Positions 9,993-18,542 of a stretch of DNA of 64,000 bases are shown one piece after another (within the stretch, counting starts at the first letter, position 1; each line of letters starts with the position of its first letter). The notes beneath the pieces were generated by a model. That model had not been told where the DNA came from. It did not search any database and saw only the letters and a list, made by a program, of their open reading frames with translations. The position numbers and the translations under genes were made by a program. Source of the stretch: Candidatus Poribacteria bacterium. Lineage in GTDB: Bacteria > Poribacteria > WGA-4E > WGA-3G. The DNA is taken from assembly GCA_022394755.1 (NCBI GenBank), contig JAGFCA010000017.1, positions 1 to 64,000 of the forward strand, written 5' to 3'.

Positions 9993-10738
9993 TAATACTC
10001 TCCTTAAAAAGTATATTAGGGTGAGATCGGTGTATGTTGAATTGGTTTAATATCGAATGAAAACCACATGCACAAGTATTAAAGAGTTGAATTGATTGGA
10101 TTATAGATTCAACTCTTTTAAAAGGATCTCACTTCAATCAGTTATTTAATTGAATAATACATTCATAAACAACAAAGCGACTAAAAGAATTATGATTGTC
10201 TACTATCTATAATGAATTAAGTAATTAACATTAATTTCCAGATTTAATAGGGATGCAATTATATTTATTTCTAACAAATTAAGATAGCATTGTCCTAAAT
10301 AGGATACGTGCCAAGTTATAATTTAGTTTCTTATTAAAAAAAAATTATGAGTTTGACATATCTATTATAGTGATTAATTCCTTAGAAAAAAGCAATTTTA
10401 TGTAGGTCTATTGCGAATTATATAATTTTAATTTCTTTGAGTATAATTCTGGATTCTAAAGTTAACTATTCAATAACTAATTTCAAAGCTCTGATAGGCT
10501 ACTTACAGATATTGAAACATACCCGCTGACATAGCAACTATGTCAAGAATGGAATTATTGTAAATGTAATTGTTCATAATATATTCTCATTAAGATATTA
10601 TAATGTTTTTAATGAAAGCAAGAGATACGAACATCTGTTAAAGAGAAATTCTATCAACTAAAATAAGGTATATGATATAATTCCTTATTAATATATTATA
10701 TCTTGATATCAATACTTTGAGAATTCGAAGGAGAAATT
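9993..10738. other. divergent intergenic region
   Basis: About 745 bases between the divergently transcribed binding-lipoprotein gene and the small membrane protein gene. It is AT-rich with no credible reading frame, and must contain both promoters, but no clear -35/-10 pair stands out. Confidence 0.4.
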
Positions 10739-11173
10739 ATGGATGCCTTAAAGAAATTTATCGGAATCGTTTTGATATTAATAGCAATAATAATTGCCTT
10801 ACAAACAATACTTGAACCAGTATATCATACATCTGATCCTGCCCCGAATAGTAATCCATATAGTCCGATATGGAATTATATAAATCCATTATCAGCAATA
10901 TCTTTAGTGTTAGGTATACTTTTTTCGTTTATACGAAAGAGCAGTGTTACAGAGGATTCAAGTCTACAAGAATTTATAACAGCTAATACATTATTTTATG
11001 GATTTCTATTTAGTAGTATTATATTCTTTTGGAATTGGTTTGGAATACTTGAGATGGGTAGGGACTTCACAGCAGTTTCAAATGACATCCGTGGATTAGT
11101 ATGGTTATTATTCGATGCTGTACAACCTCTGTTGAATGGAGCTTTAGGATTATATCTGTTACGTAAAAACTAA
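10739..11173 (+). CDS. small multi-pass membrane protein, unknown
   Basis: 144 residues with about four hydrophobic segments (roughly 8-25, 50-66, 83-104 and 115-140) and few charged residues. The start has AAGGAG at ideal spacing, and a strong terminator follows the stop, so it is very likely a real single-gene unit. The first loop is Pro/Asn-rich (about residues 30-45). I recognise no family; it could be a small integral membrane subunit or a stress membrane protein, but nothing nearby supports a choice. Confidence 0.6.
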   Translation: MDALKKFIGIVLILIAIIIALQTILEPVYHTSDPAPNSNPYSPIWNYINPLSAISLVLGILFSFIRKSSVTEDSSLQEFITANTLFYGFLFSSIIFFWNWFGILEMGRDFTAVSNDIRGLVWLLFDAVQPLLNGALGLYLLRKN

Positions 11174-11203
11174 CCTAAATAAGAATTTAATTAAAATTCA
11201 GAC

Positions 11204-11257
11204 AATAAATAAGGTTATATTTCTTTGTAATCACAGATGAATATAACCTTATTTATT
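11204..11257. terminator. long intrinsic terminator hairpin
   Basis: A perfect 17-base stem (AATAAATAAGGTTATAT and its complement) with a 20-base loop, followed on the plus strand by a T-run. It ends the small membrane protein gene and, being symmetric, could also stop minus-strand transcription from the operon that ends at 11433. Confidence 0.85.
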
Positions 11258-11432
11258 TTTAAGATACCAATTAGAATTTACATTGTCTAAAATGAAATTA
11301 GATATTAGAAAGGACGATTACTCCGGTTTACTTCAAATAGTATACGGTCTATATTCAATAAAATTGATATACTCTCAAATAACCGTTTTAATAAACTTAA
11401 TTAATTGATGTATCTATTCATAAGAGTGACAT

Positions 11433-12503
11433 TTAGAAAGATATCAATGCTACAACCCCAGCATGGTCAGAGGGCCATAAACCTGATAATAATTTATCTT
11501 CTTGTTTATCTCCGACAGTAAATGTTTGTACAGAAGAAGGAGTTGGAAAATTACGGACAAATATTTGGTCAATTCTGACTTTGAGATCACTGACTTCATT
11601 GAGGATATCATCATCTTGACAGCATGTATTTCCATTTCCAGAAGAATCCATTTGCCAAAGATCAAAGTAATCTGCGTCCTGTATAAGTTGGTATGCATTT
11701 CCATCTGGAGCACGTGTATTGAAATCACCTAACATAATTGTTGGTAAAGTCTCATCAGCAAGTATCTGTATGAGTTCTTTTGTTTGTTGTATACGATTCT
11801 CTTCGGTATATGCCTCTAAATGTGTATTAACTATACGATATGTTGTACCAGACACAGTAGCATCTACGGCTGCATAGCCTCTCTTGATATCTAAACCGAG
11901 CATATCTATTATAAGCTTATTTTCATAGGTGTAATTCGTTTGTCGTGAAATTTCAACATCGTTTCGAGTAAGTATGACATCATAATCAGTTAATCTTATA
12001 TCATCTAAACCTGTGTCAGAAATCATTGGCATTTCGACATCTAAGTTTTCAACCTGCGCAGCGACCTGATAGTTTAGACCTTCGGTGTTCAATGCATCCA
12101 TCAGTATTTTTAGATAATCAAGGACTACTTCTTCAGCCATTATAGGGTTATCTGGTATAAAATCTCCTGGACTTTGTCGACGTATTAGAGAAATTTCTTG
12201 TAATCCGATAATATGTGGATGATATTCTTTTATACTTTTGGCAATTGCCAAAGCGCGACTTGGAAAATCGGATGCCATCACATTATCATACATCTTTGCT
12301 ACTTCTGTAGGAACTTGAAATATATTTTCTACGTTTAAGAGAGGTTCAGCACTACTGCCAACATATACATTATATGTCATCACAGTAAGTGGTTGGGTGT
12401 CTGGCATATCTGATGTCATGATGACTGTATCAGTTATCTTTTCACATCCAGTAATTGTTATCCCAATAACAAGTAAGATAATTACAAAATTTATTTTTTT
12501 CAA
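11433..12503 (-). CDS. endonuclease/exonuclease/phosphatase family lipoprotein
   Basis: About 356 residues. A TTG at 12503 is chosen as the start because GGAGG lies 5 bases before it; a longer frame would place that site inside the coding region. The N-terminus is a lipoprotein signal (lipobox ITGC). The rest is an EEP-fold phosphodiesterase with every expected motif: MTYNVYVG, IGLQEI (metal Glu), VNTHLEA (catalytic His), LGDFNTRA, RIDQIF and WPSDHAGVVA. A metal-dependent phosphoesterase tethered to the membrane, with nucleic acid, phospholipid or inositol phosphate as possible substrates. It is the last gene of the long minus-strand run, 53 bases after mtaB, and may be only loosely linked to it. 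Confidence 0.85.
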   Translation of the reverse strand: MKKINFVIILLVIGITITGCEKITDTVIMTSDMPDTQPLTVMTYNVYVGSSAEPLLNVENIFQVPTEVAKMYDNVMASDFPSRALAIAKSIKEYHPHIIGLQEISLIRRQSPGDFIPDNPIMAEEVVLDYLKILMDALNTEGLNYQVAAQVENLDVEMPMISDTGLDDIRLTDYDVILTRNDVEISRQTNYTYENKLIIDMLGLDIKRGYAAVDATVSGTTYRIVNTHLEAYTEENRIQQTKELIQILADETLPTIMLGDFNTRAPDGNAYQLIQDADYFDLWQMDSSGNGNTCCQDDDILNEVSDLKVRIDQIFVRNFPTPSSVQTFTVGDKQEDKLLSGLWPSDHAGVVALISF

Positions 12504-12556
12504 AAATTCCTCCAAGATAATCTGTCATTCAAATAAAAACAATTTGGCTATTTTAA

Positions 12557-13870
12557 TTATGCACATTTGCCAAATAAATATTCATTAGAAATTGAGGTTA
12601 ATTTAATCGGTAGAACTTCATTGACAGCATTATCAGGACCATTAATAAGCACTCTGATGTAGTTATCGGTAAATCCTGCCAATTGATTGTTTTCACCCTC
12701 TCTGCTATCTTCAATTAATACTTCCTTTAGCTTACCAATCATCTTCTGTCGGAAGGATCTACTCAGGTCTTCTCCTAATGCAATCATTTCTTTACTACGT
12801 TCTACCGATACAGAAGGTGTGACTTGATCAGGATAGGTTGCAGCCGGTGTACCTTTACGTGGAGAATAACGGAAAACATGCAATTGACTAAAACCAATAT
12901 CCTTAACATATTGAAGAGAATCCTTGAATTCCGTATCAGTTTCTCCAGGAAACCCGACCATTATATCAGTGGTAAGACCAACGTCATCGGTGAAACGTTG
13001 TCGTAATGTATCAATGAGGTGTGAGAATTCTATTGTAGAATATTTTCGGCGCATTCTCCGTAAAACTGAATCGGAACCTGATTGGATTGGTAAGTGGAAG
13101 TGAGGCATACATTTAGGCAGCACTGACATACGCTCTGATAGTATATCAGGAAAATACATAGGTTCAATTGAACTGAATCTGATACGCTCAATCCCATTTA
13201 TTTCGTGTATATTCTCTAAAATATCTGCTATATTTTTATCTCTACCAGTATCTTGCCCATAAGCCCCCAGATGAACCCCGGTAATTACAATTTCCTTGAT
13301 ACCACTTTCAGCGATGCGATTTGTCTCTTCTACGATATCGGTGAGTGAACGACTCGTCATTCTACCTCTTACATAAGGAATAATACAGTAAGTACAGAAA
13401 GCACTACACCCGTCTTGGACTTTAATGAAAGCTCGTGTTTTATTTCCAGCATTACTTACTCCACTACTAAATCTTGCATGTTCACGAATGGCATCATGTT
13501 GTATAGGTTGTATCTGAATAGGAGTATCGGAGGTTAATTTATCAAGATATGATTGAAATTCAGCCTTCTCTCTGTTCCCAAAAACAAATGTCACACCTGG
13601 AATAGACTCAATTGTTTTCCGGTCGCTTTCTGCATAGCACCCGGTAACTAATACATCTGCGTTTGGATTATGTCGTATTGCTCTTCGTATAGTTTGCCGT
13701 GCTTTTTGATCTGCTACGTTTGTTACTGTACAAGTATTAATTAGATATAAATCAGCATGATGCTCATCATCAACAATCTCATACCCATTCTGAACCAGTG
13801 CCTCTCTCATAGATTGCGTATCATATTGATTTACCTTACATCCCATTGTAATAAGTTTTGCTGTTTTCAT
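12557..13870 (-). CDS. mtaB: tRNA t6A37 methylthiotransferase MtaB
   Basis: Radical SAM methylthiotransferase that converts N6-threonylcarbamoyladenosine at tRNA position 37 to its 2-methylthio form. About 437 residues from the chosen ATG at 13870, which gives the usual spacing to the GCKVNQYDTQ motif diagnostic of MtaB rather than MiaB or RimO. An ATG at 13876 and a GTG at 13885, directly after the rsmE stop, are also possible. The N-terminal UPF0004 domain has the three cluster cysteines (about 11, 47 and 78). The radical SAM motif CSAFCTYC follows at about 155-162, and a TRAM-like RNA-binding tail ends the protein. Co-transcribed with rsmE, another RNA-modification gene. Confidence 0.93.
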   Translation of the reverse strand: MKTAKLITMGCKVNQYDTQSMREALVQNGYEIVDDEHHADLYLINTCTVTNVADQKARQTIRRAIRHNPNADVLVTGCYAESDRKTIESIPGVTFVFGNREKAEFQSYLDKLTSDTPIQIQPIQHDAIREHARFSSGVSNAGNKTRAFIKVQDGCSAFCTYCIIPYVRGRMTSRSLTDIVEETNRIAESGIKEIVITGVHLGAYGQDTGRDKNIADILENIHEINGIERIRFSSIEPMYFPDILSERMSVLPKCMPHFHLPIQSGSDSVLRRMRRKYSTIEFSHLIDTLRQRFTDDVGLTTDIMVGFPGETDTEFKDSLQYVKDIGFSQLHVFRYSPRKGTPAATYPDQVTPSVSVERSKEMIALGEDLSRSFRQKMIGKLKEVLIEDSREGENNQLAGFTDNYIRVLINGPDNAVNEVLPIKLTSISNEYLFGKCA

Positions 13871-13885
13871 AATCATCTTGACCAC

Positions 13886-14611
13886 TTAGTTTTGATATAC
13901 ATAATTTAATATTGCAGTTATGGCAATTGCAGCTGTTTCAGTTCTTAGTATGTTCGTTCCTAATGATACAGGTTTACATCCACGATTCATTGCGAACCTG
14001 ACTTCCTCCTCTTCAAACCCCCCTTCAGGACCAATGAATACTGCAATAGAATTAATATCTTTAGAATTTTGTACAACAGTTTTTATTTTATTTTCGTCTT
14101 CTTTTTCCCACAAGATAAACTTATTGTCATAGAAATGTACCTTCTTTAGACACTCTTCGAATTCATATACTTCACTGATTTTTGGTACCCAGGCAGCTTT
14201 ACATTGTTTAGTTGCAGAAACAATTATTTTTTTCCATCGGTCAATTCGGTTTTCATTAGCTTCTTGAAGTGATCGTTTTGTCTTTACAGGAACAATCTTA
14301 GAAATACCAAGTTCAGTGGTTTTTTGTATTATCAGTTCCATCTTGTCGTATTTTGGAATAGCTTGAAAAAGAGTGATTTCAGGTTTCTTTCTTAATTGAA
14401 AATGGTGGTCTATTATGCTGATAATAGTAGAATCGTTGCGGATGTTAGCTATTTTTGCAATTCGTATGTTTCCTATACCGTCAATAATTCGTACACTATC
14501 CCCAATATTCAATCGCAGAACATTTTTTAGATGATGGTGTTCTGAACCATCAATCATACTTAAATCTTCACTTACATCGTTAGGTGGCACATAGAAGGTA
14601 TGCATATCCAT
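13886..14611 (-). CDS. rsmE: 16S rRNA (uracil-1498-N3)-methyltransferase RsmE
   Basis: A 241-residue SPOUT-class methyltransferase that methylates N3 of U1498 in 16S rRNA using S-adenosylmethionine. The N-terminal PUA-like part holds the HHLKNVLR motif. The C-terminal knot shows IGPEGGFEEEEV and LGTNILRTETAAI, the SAM-binding loops of the family. Length is typical. An ATG two codons in is an equally possible start. It follows rpe by 7 bases and abuts mtaB, so the three are almost surely one transcript. Confidence 0.93.
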   Translation of the reverse strand: MDMHTFYVPPNDVSEDLSMIDGSEHHHLKNVLRLNIGDSVRIIDGIGNIRIAKIANIRNDSTIISIIDHHFQLRKKPEITLFQAIPKYDKMELIIQKTTELGISKIVPVKTKRSLQEANENRIDRWKKIIVSATKQCKAAWVPKISEVYEFEECLKKVHFYDNKFILWEKEDENKIKTVVQNSKDINSIAVFIGPEGGFEEEEVRFAMNRGCKPVSLGTNILRTETAAIAITAILNYVYQN

Positions 14612-14618
14612 ACCACAT

Positions 14619-15302
14619 TTACGTTTCGCTCAATGGAACAGTACGTAACTGTTCTATAATTTTTTCTGGGGAATTACTCTTGAAGATTGCGGTCCCTGCA
14701 ACAAGAATGGTTGCTCCATTCTGAATTGCGATTGGACTAATTTCTGTTGTTACGCCACCATCAACAGATATATCAGGAGTATTTTCTAAATCATTTATGA
14801 GATTATACAATTCTTTTATTTTATTATAAGTATTTGTCAAAAAACTTTGTCCGCCAAACCCCGGTTCAACACTCATTGGTAAAATTAAGTCTATAGAAGA
14901 TAGGAACGGAATGATAGCTTCTGTTTTTGTATTTGGAGAATATGCAATTCCTGCAGATACATTATGTTTTTTTATTGCTTCAATAACTAAATTTGGATCA
15001 TCATGCGATTCAATATGAAATGTAATTATATCTGATCCTGCGTCAATGAGTGCCTCAATATATGATAGTGGATGGGTAACCATTATATGAACATCAAAAA
15101 CAAGCTCAGTCTTATCACGTACAGATGCAATTAGAGGTGGACTTATCCCAAAATTAGGAACTAAGGCACCATCCATAACATCAAAATGAAGTAGATCTGC
15201 CCCTGCATCAGTTACACGTTGTACCTCATCCCCAAAACAACTAAAATCAGCAGCTAATAAAGAAGGGGCGATTTTAGGGGTGTCTGCTCTATTGTTATTC
15301 AT
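14619..15302 (-). CDS. rpe: ribulose-phosphate 3-epimerase
   Basis: A 227-residue TIM barrel of the pentose phosphate pathway interconverting ribulose 5-phosphate and xylulose 5-phosphate. All family signatures are present: APSLLAADF, HFDVMDG (metal His and catalytic Asp), FDVHIMV, MSVEPGFGGQ, SVDGGV (second catalytic Asp) and VAGTAIF (phosphate loop). The fmt-PASTA-rpe order is seen in several bacterial groups, which supports the neighbouring calls. Confidence 0.95.
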   Translation of the reverse strand: MNNNRADTPKIAPSLLAADFSCFGDEVQRVTDAGADLLHFDVMDGALVPNFGISPPLIASVRDKTELVFDVHIMVTHPLSYIEALIDAGSDIITFHIESHDDPNLVIEAIKKHNVSAGIAYSPNTKTEAIIPFLSSIDLILPMSVEPGFGGQSFLTNTYNKIKELYNLINDLENTPDISVDGGVTTEISPIAIQNGATILVAGTAIFKSNSPEKIIEQLRTVPLSET

Positions 15303-15353
15303 TTATACCTAATAGTGATTATTTGTTAGATTTAATTTCTATAATTGAATTTT

Positions 15354-16319
15354 CTACTGATATTGGCGTTCAGCTACTTTTTTTCCATCTTCAAAAACAA
15401 TGACAAGCGTAGGACCAAAAACTCGAATTCTCATTTTCTCTAAGTCGATAACTGTACCAGGTGAATAGTATACAGGTGTCATTTTACGTTCACTATATGC
15501 ATCTACAATCATGATCTCAATTTTTTTTGCTAAATTCCCGATTTCAGTAACAGTGTGTTTGTGTTTCAACCATCTACCTGTATTTTCGGTTAGATTTCGT
15601 TGACCACTAACATTAAGAGTGATTTGATCACCAATTTGTAGGAAACGTTTATGTCCAATAATGTTTCCAGTAGGGATAGTTGGGTGAGGACTATAGTTTA
15701 CGTCTACATCCATTCCTAACTCTTGAAGTGTGTGTAGAACATCATTTAATGGTTGACCTGTTAAATCTGGTAATTCAATATTCTGTGCCTTTCTACCTTT
15801 ACTAACTAATAAGTGAATTTCGGTATCCATTATATACTTACTATTTTCAGCTGGGGATTGTGCAATTACAATATCTGGCAGATATTGAGATGAATGTACT
15901 CGTGCAGATGTGTTCACTTGAAATCCAGCGGTTTGCAACGTTTCGTATGCAGCATCAATTGATTTACCAATAACAGATGGTACCAGTGAGAGATCCGTTC
16001 CAATACTTACAGTAAGTTTGACTTTATGGTGTGGTTTAATACTAAAGTTCGCTGGTGGATCTTGTGTAATTATTTTACCTTTTGGTTCATTACTATTCGA
16101 TTCCTGAATGATATCGTCAGGTTTAAGGCCTATGTTTCCAAGTGAATCAACAGCCTGCCAATAATCCTTTCCAACCAGATTTGGAACTAAGATCTCAGTA
16201 GACTTAACCCATTGGGGAATTACAATCATACCAATTAGAAATCCGATAATTGTCATTACAATGAGTAGATATATTGCGACATTACTTAATCGGAATAATA
16301 CTTTGTTAAGTTTATTCAT
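15354..16319 (-). CDS. membrane-anchored PASTA-domain protein without kinase
   Basis: A 321-residue protein with an N-terminal transmembrane helix (about 12-32) followed outside the membrane by three PASTA repeats, recognisable from VPNLVGKDYWQAVDSLGN, VPSVIGKSIDAAYETLQ and LPDLTGQPLNDVLHTLQ. The last 90 residues are different: they contain a turn-rich region and a segment on a predicted beta strand with no PASTA signature. PASTA domains bind peptidoglycan fragments or beta-lactams and usually sit on PknB-type Ser/Thr kinases or class B penicillin-binding proteins; neither catalytic domain is here. Located between fmt and rpe, as stand-alone PASTA genes are in some other phyla. Probably a cell-wall-sensing or scaffolding protein. 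Confidence 0.85.
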   Translation of the reverse strand: MNKLNKVLFRLSNVAIYLLIVMTIIGFLIGMIVIPQWVKSTEILVPNLVGKDYWQAVDSLGNIGLKPDDIIQESNSNEPKGKIITQDPPANFSIKPHHKVKLTVSIGTDLSLVPSVIGKSIDAAYETLQTAGFQVNTSARVHSSQYLPDIVIAQSPAENSKYIMDTEIHLLVSKGRKAQNIELPDLTGQPLNDVLHTLQELGMDVDVNYSPHPTIPTGNIIGHKRFLQIGDQITLNVSGQRNLTENTGRWLKHKHTVTEIGNLAKKIEIMIVDAYSERKMTPVYYSPGTVIDLEKMRIRVFGPTLVIVFEDGKKVAERQYQ

Positions 16320-16336
16320 ATTCGGATCTTATTTTC

Positions 16337-17314
16337 TTATTTGCAATTAGAATTTTTGGAATAGAATCGATCACCAGTTTTTATCTGATATCCATTGATA
16401 AAGTCTTTGACTTTCATAACTGATTTAGTGGCAGGCTGAACTTGCTCAATCTGAAGATCACCTTCGCCTGTAACTACAGACAATTTACGTTCAGGTGAAA
16501 CAATGATTGTTCCCGGTTGTGTATTTACAGTCCTGTCAACCTCTATTTGTTTGTTTTTTTGAGTTATAGACTTTGTAATTTTTACTTGTAGTCCTTCACC
16601 ATATACGGTTGAAGCCCCAGGCCAGCCGATGGTCCCCCGTATAAGGTTATGTATGTCATTAGCACTATCAGTCCAATTAATGTATCCAATCTCTTTAGTT
16701 AGGCGCGGTGCATGTGTTGCTTGTTTATGATTCTGAGGAATAGCAGATGGGGTATTATCTCTGGGCATGTTTGCTAATAAATCCGCCAGTCGTTCTGCCC
16801 CTAAAATGGCTAATTTATTATGAACAGTTTCCGCTGTATCTTCATCAGTAATAATCATTTTATCAATAGAAATTATATCGCCAGTATCTTCCCCTTGATC
16901 TAATAACATGAGAGACACACCAGTCTCCTTTTCTCCGTTAATTATTGCCCACTGTATTGGTGCTGCCCCTCTGTATTTTGGGAGTATGGATGGATGTATA
17001 TTAATGACTCCACAAGGAGGAATATCTAAAATGGTCTTAGGTAGAAGTTGTCCAAATGCAGCCACAACTATAACATCAGGTTGGAGACTTACTAATTGTT
17101 CTACGGATTCATTTGTTCTAATTTTCTCAGGTTGAATTATTTGTAGATTTAAATCTGTAGCAACTGATTTTACAGGTGTTGGACTGAGTTTTTTTCCTCT
17201 ACCTTTAGGTCTGTCGGGTTGTGTTACAACCGCAATGATATTAAACTCACGTGTAATAAGTTCATTTAATGCAGGAACAGCGAATTCACTGGTTCCCATA
17301 AATAGAATACGCAT
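16337..17314 (-). CDS. fmt: methionyl-tRNA formyltransferase
   Basis: Transfers a formyl group from 10-formyltetrahydrofolate to initiator Met-tRNA. About 325 residues from the ATG at 17314; a TTG two codons upstream is less likely. The N-terminus MRILFMGTSEFAVPAL and the loop PDRPKGRGKKLSPTPVK are typical, as is the catalytic region INIHPSILPKYRGAAPIQWA with Asn, His and the later Asp of LDQGEDTGDI. The C-terminal OB-like tRNA-binding domain is present. FolD, which helps supply the formyl donor, is encoded at 58360-59190. Confidence 0.95.
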   Translation of the reverse strand: MRILFMGTSEFAVPALNELITREFNIIAVVTQPDRPKGRGKKLSPTPVKSVATDLNLQIIQPEKIRTNESVEQLVSLQPDVIVVAAFGQLLPKTILDIPPCGVINIHPSILPKYRGAAPIQWAIINGEKETGVSLMLLDQGEDTGDIISIDKMIITDEDTAETVHNKLAILGAERLADLLANMPRDNTPSAIPQNHKQATHAPRLTKEIGYINWTDSANDIHNLIRGTIGWPGASTVYGEGLQVKITKSITQKNKQIEVDRTVNTQPGTIIVSPERKLSVVTGEGDLQIEQVQPATKSVMKVKDFINGYQIKTGDRFYSKNSNCK

Positions 17315-17373
17315 TTTCAAAGCAATCTCATTATAAGTTGCAATGGATTAACCACCAAAGAAGAATCTAAGGC

Positions 17374-17949
17374 TTAGAATCTCATTTCAAGCAATGTGAG
17401 AGAAATAAGGGTTGGTTGTTCGTTCATCCAATTGTTCAATTTGGTACATATTGGTTTCATAGAGTCAATTTCATTCTGAGAATGAATATCCCAATATATA
17501 TTCCTTGAATATAGCCCATAATATGTCGCACTTGCAATGGTGCCGTCATCAGGGATCTCATCATCCTCTTGAGATGGGGGTGTTCGTCCAGGGATACTTG
17601 GGGCAGATCTATCAACATCACGAGTATGTAACCAATCCCATACACCTATAAATAGAGACAAGGAAACTGCACTTATTCCCATGATTCTATAATTCTTAGG
17701 TGTTAACACAGGTGCGATCTTATTTTGCTGTATCATCTGTAGTCCACGTACACCTAAATAACTATGAACTGCAGTGAAAGGTAGAGCACTTAAGGTGACA
17801 ATTTCGAATCTCCTGATTGCACTTTCAGTATACTCAGTATCAGGAGTTTCTTGCGTCTGTTGTGAAGGGTATTGTGCCTGTGTATGATTAGTAATCATTA
17901 AAAACAGAGATAATAGAAGAAAACTGTATAAGATTTTACATTTATTCAT
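17374..17949 (-). CDS. secreted conserved hypothetical protein
   Basis: 191 residues. Residues 1-25 form a signal peptide ending in TQAQ. The mature protein has a motif-like stretch (LSALPFTAVHSYLGVRG) and a second hydrophobic segment (ISAVSLSLFIGVWDWLH) separated by a short polar region, then a Pro/Asp-rich linker and a C-terminal part ending in Phe (LTLLEMRF), as outer-membrane-associated proteins often do. I have a vague impression of similar envelope hypotheticals in other deep-branching Gram-negatives but cannot name a family. It lies in the lspA-fmt interval of the long operon, so an envelope role is plausible. Confidence 0.55.
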   Translation of the reverse strand: MNKCKILYSFLLLSLFLMITNHTQAQYPSQQTQETPDTEYTESAIRRFEIVTLSALPFTAVHSYLGVRGLQMIQQNKIAPVLTPKNYRIMGISAVSLSLFIGVWDWLHTRDVDRSAPSIPGRTPPSQEDDEIPDDGTIASATYYGLYSRNIYWDIHSQNEIDSMKPICTKLNNWMNEQPTLISLTLLEMRF

Positions 17950-18022
17950 TGATTTAATATCCTAATATTAGTCGAGTAGACGAATTCCTCAGTGGATTTA
18001 TCCATCATATATAAGACCATAT

Positions 18023-18511
18023 TTATTCTGTACTTTGAAGACGAAAAAGATATACAATTAACGTACCTGCCCCAATGCAAACAGAAATATCAGCTACATT
18101 AAAAGTTGGCCAGTATAGTCTTTTACTTGCAATTCCAAATTGGAGAAAATCGACCACTTCCCCTAATACAATTCGGTCATAGAAGTTCCCCAGGGCACCG
18201 CCTAACAAAAACCCAAGTGAAATACGCATCCAACCACTGTGTCTAAATCGAAAATAATAAAAGAAGATAAAAATGAGAGCGACGATAGTTACCAGAACAA
18301 GAAAAGTGCGTTGATTTGCTAATATACCAAAAGCAGCACCACTATTTCTATCATGACGTAAGTTGAAAAAACCTTGTATTACCGAGAATCCTGTCCCTTT
18401 AGGAATATACATTTGAACCAACATCTTTGTCAAAAAATCAAGGACAAAAATTGGGACTGCGACGAAAAACAATGGTAAGACTGACTTTATGTTTCTAATA
18501 TTATTCAACAC
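18023..18511 (-). CDS. lspA: lipoprotein signal peptidase (signal peptidase II)
   Basis: A 162-residue four-helix membrane aspartyl protease that removes signal peptides from diacylglyceryl-modified prolipoproteins. Conserved boxes are all visible: LDFLTK, NSGAAFGIL, GGALGNFYDRIVLGEVVDF with the first catalytic Asp (112) and WPTFNVADISVCIG with the second (141). It starts with GTG, with GGTGAG 9 bases before. It directly follows the ileS-like gene (31-base gap), the classic ileS-lspA arrangement. Its clients in this window include the lipobox-bearing proteins at 206-631, 8745-9992 and 11433-12503. Confidence 0.94.
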   Translation of the reverse strand: MLNNIRNIKSVLPLFFVAVPIFVLDFLTKMLVQMYIPKGTGFSVIQGFFNLRHDRNSGAAFGILANQRTFLVLVTIVALIFIFFYYFRFRHSGWMRISLGFLLGGALGNFYDRIVLGEVVDFLQFGIASKRLYWPTFNVADISVCIGAGTLIVYLFRLQSTE

Positions 18512-18542
18512 GTTATTTTACTCACCATTTTCAAATTCTTAT

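Noticed and set aside
12397..12588. Plus-strand hydrophobic 63-codon frame
   Set aside because: Antisense of the EEP lipoprotein signal peptide region; hydrophobic only because it mirrors AT-rich codons.
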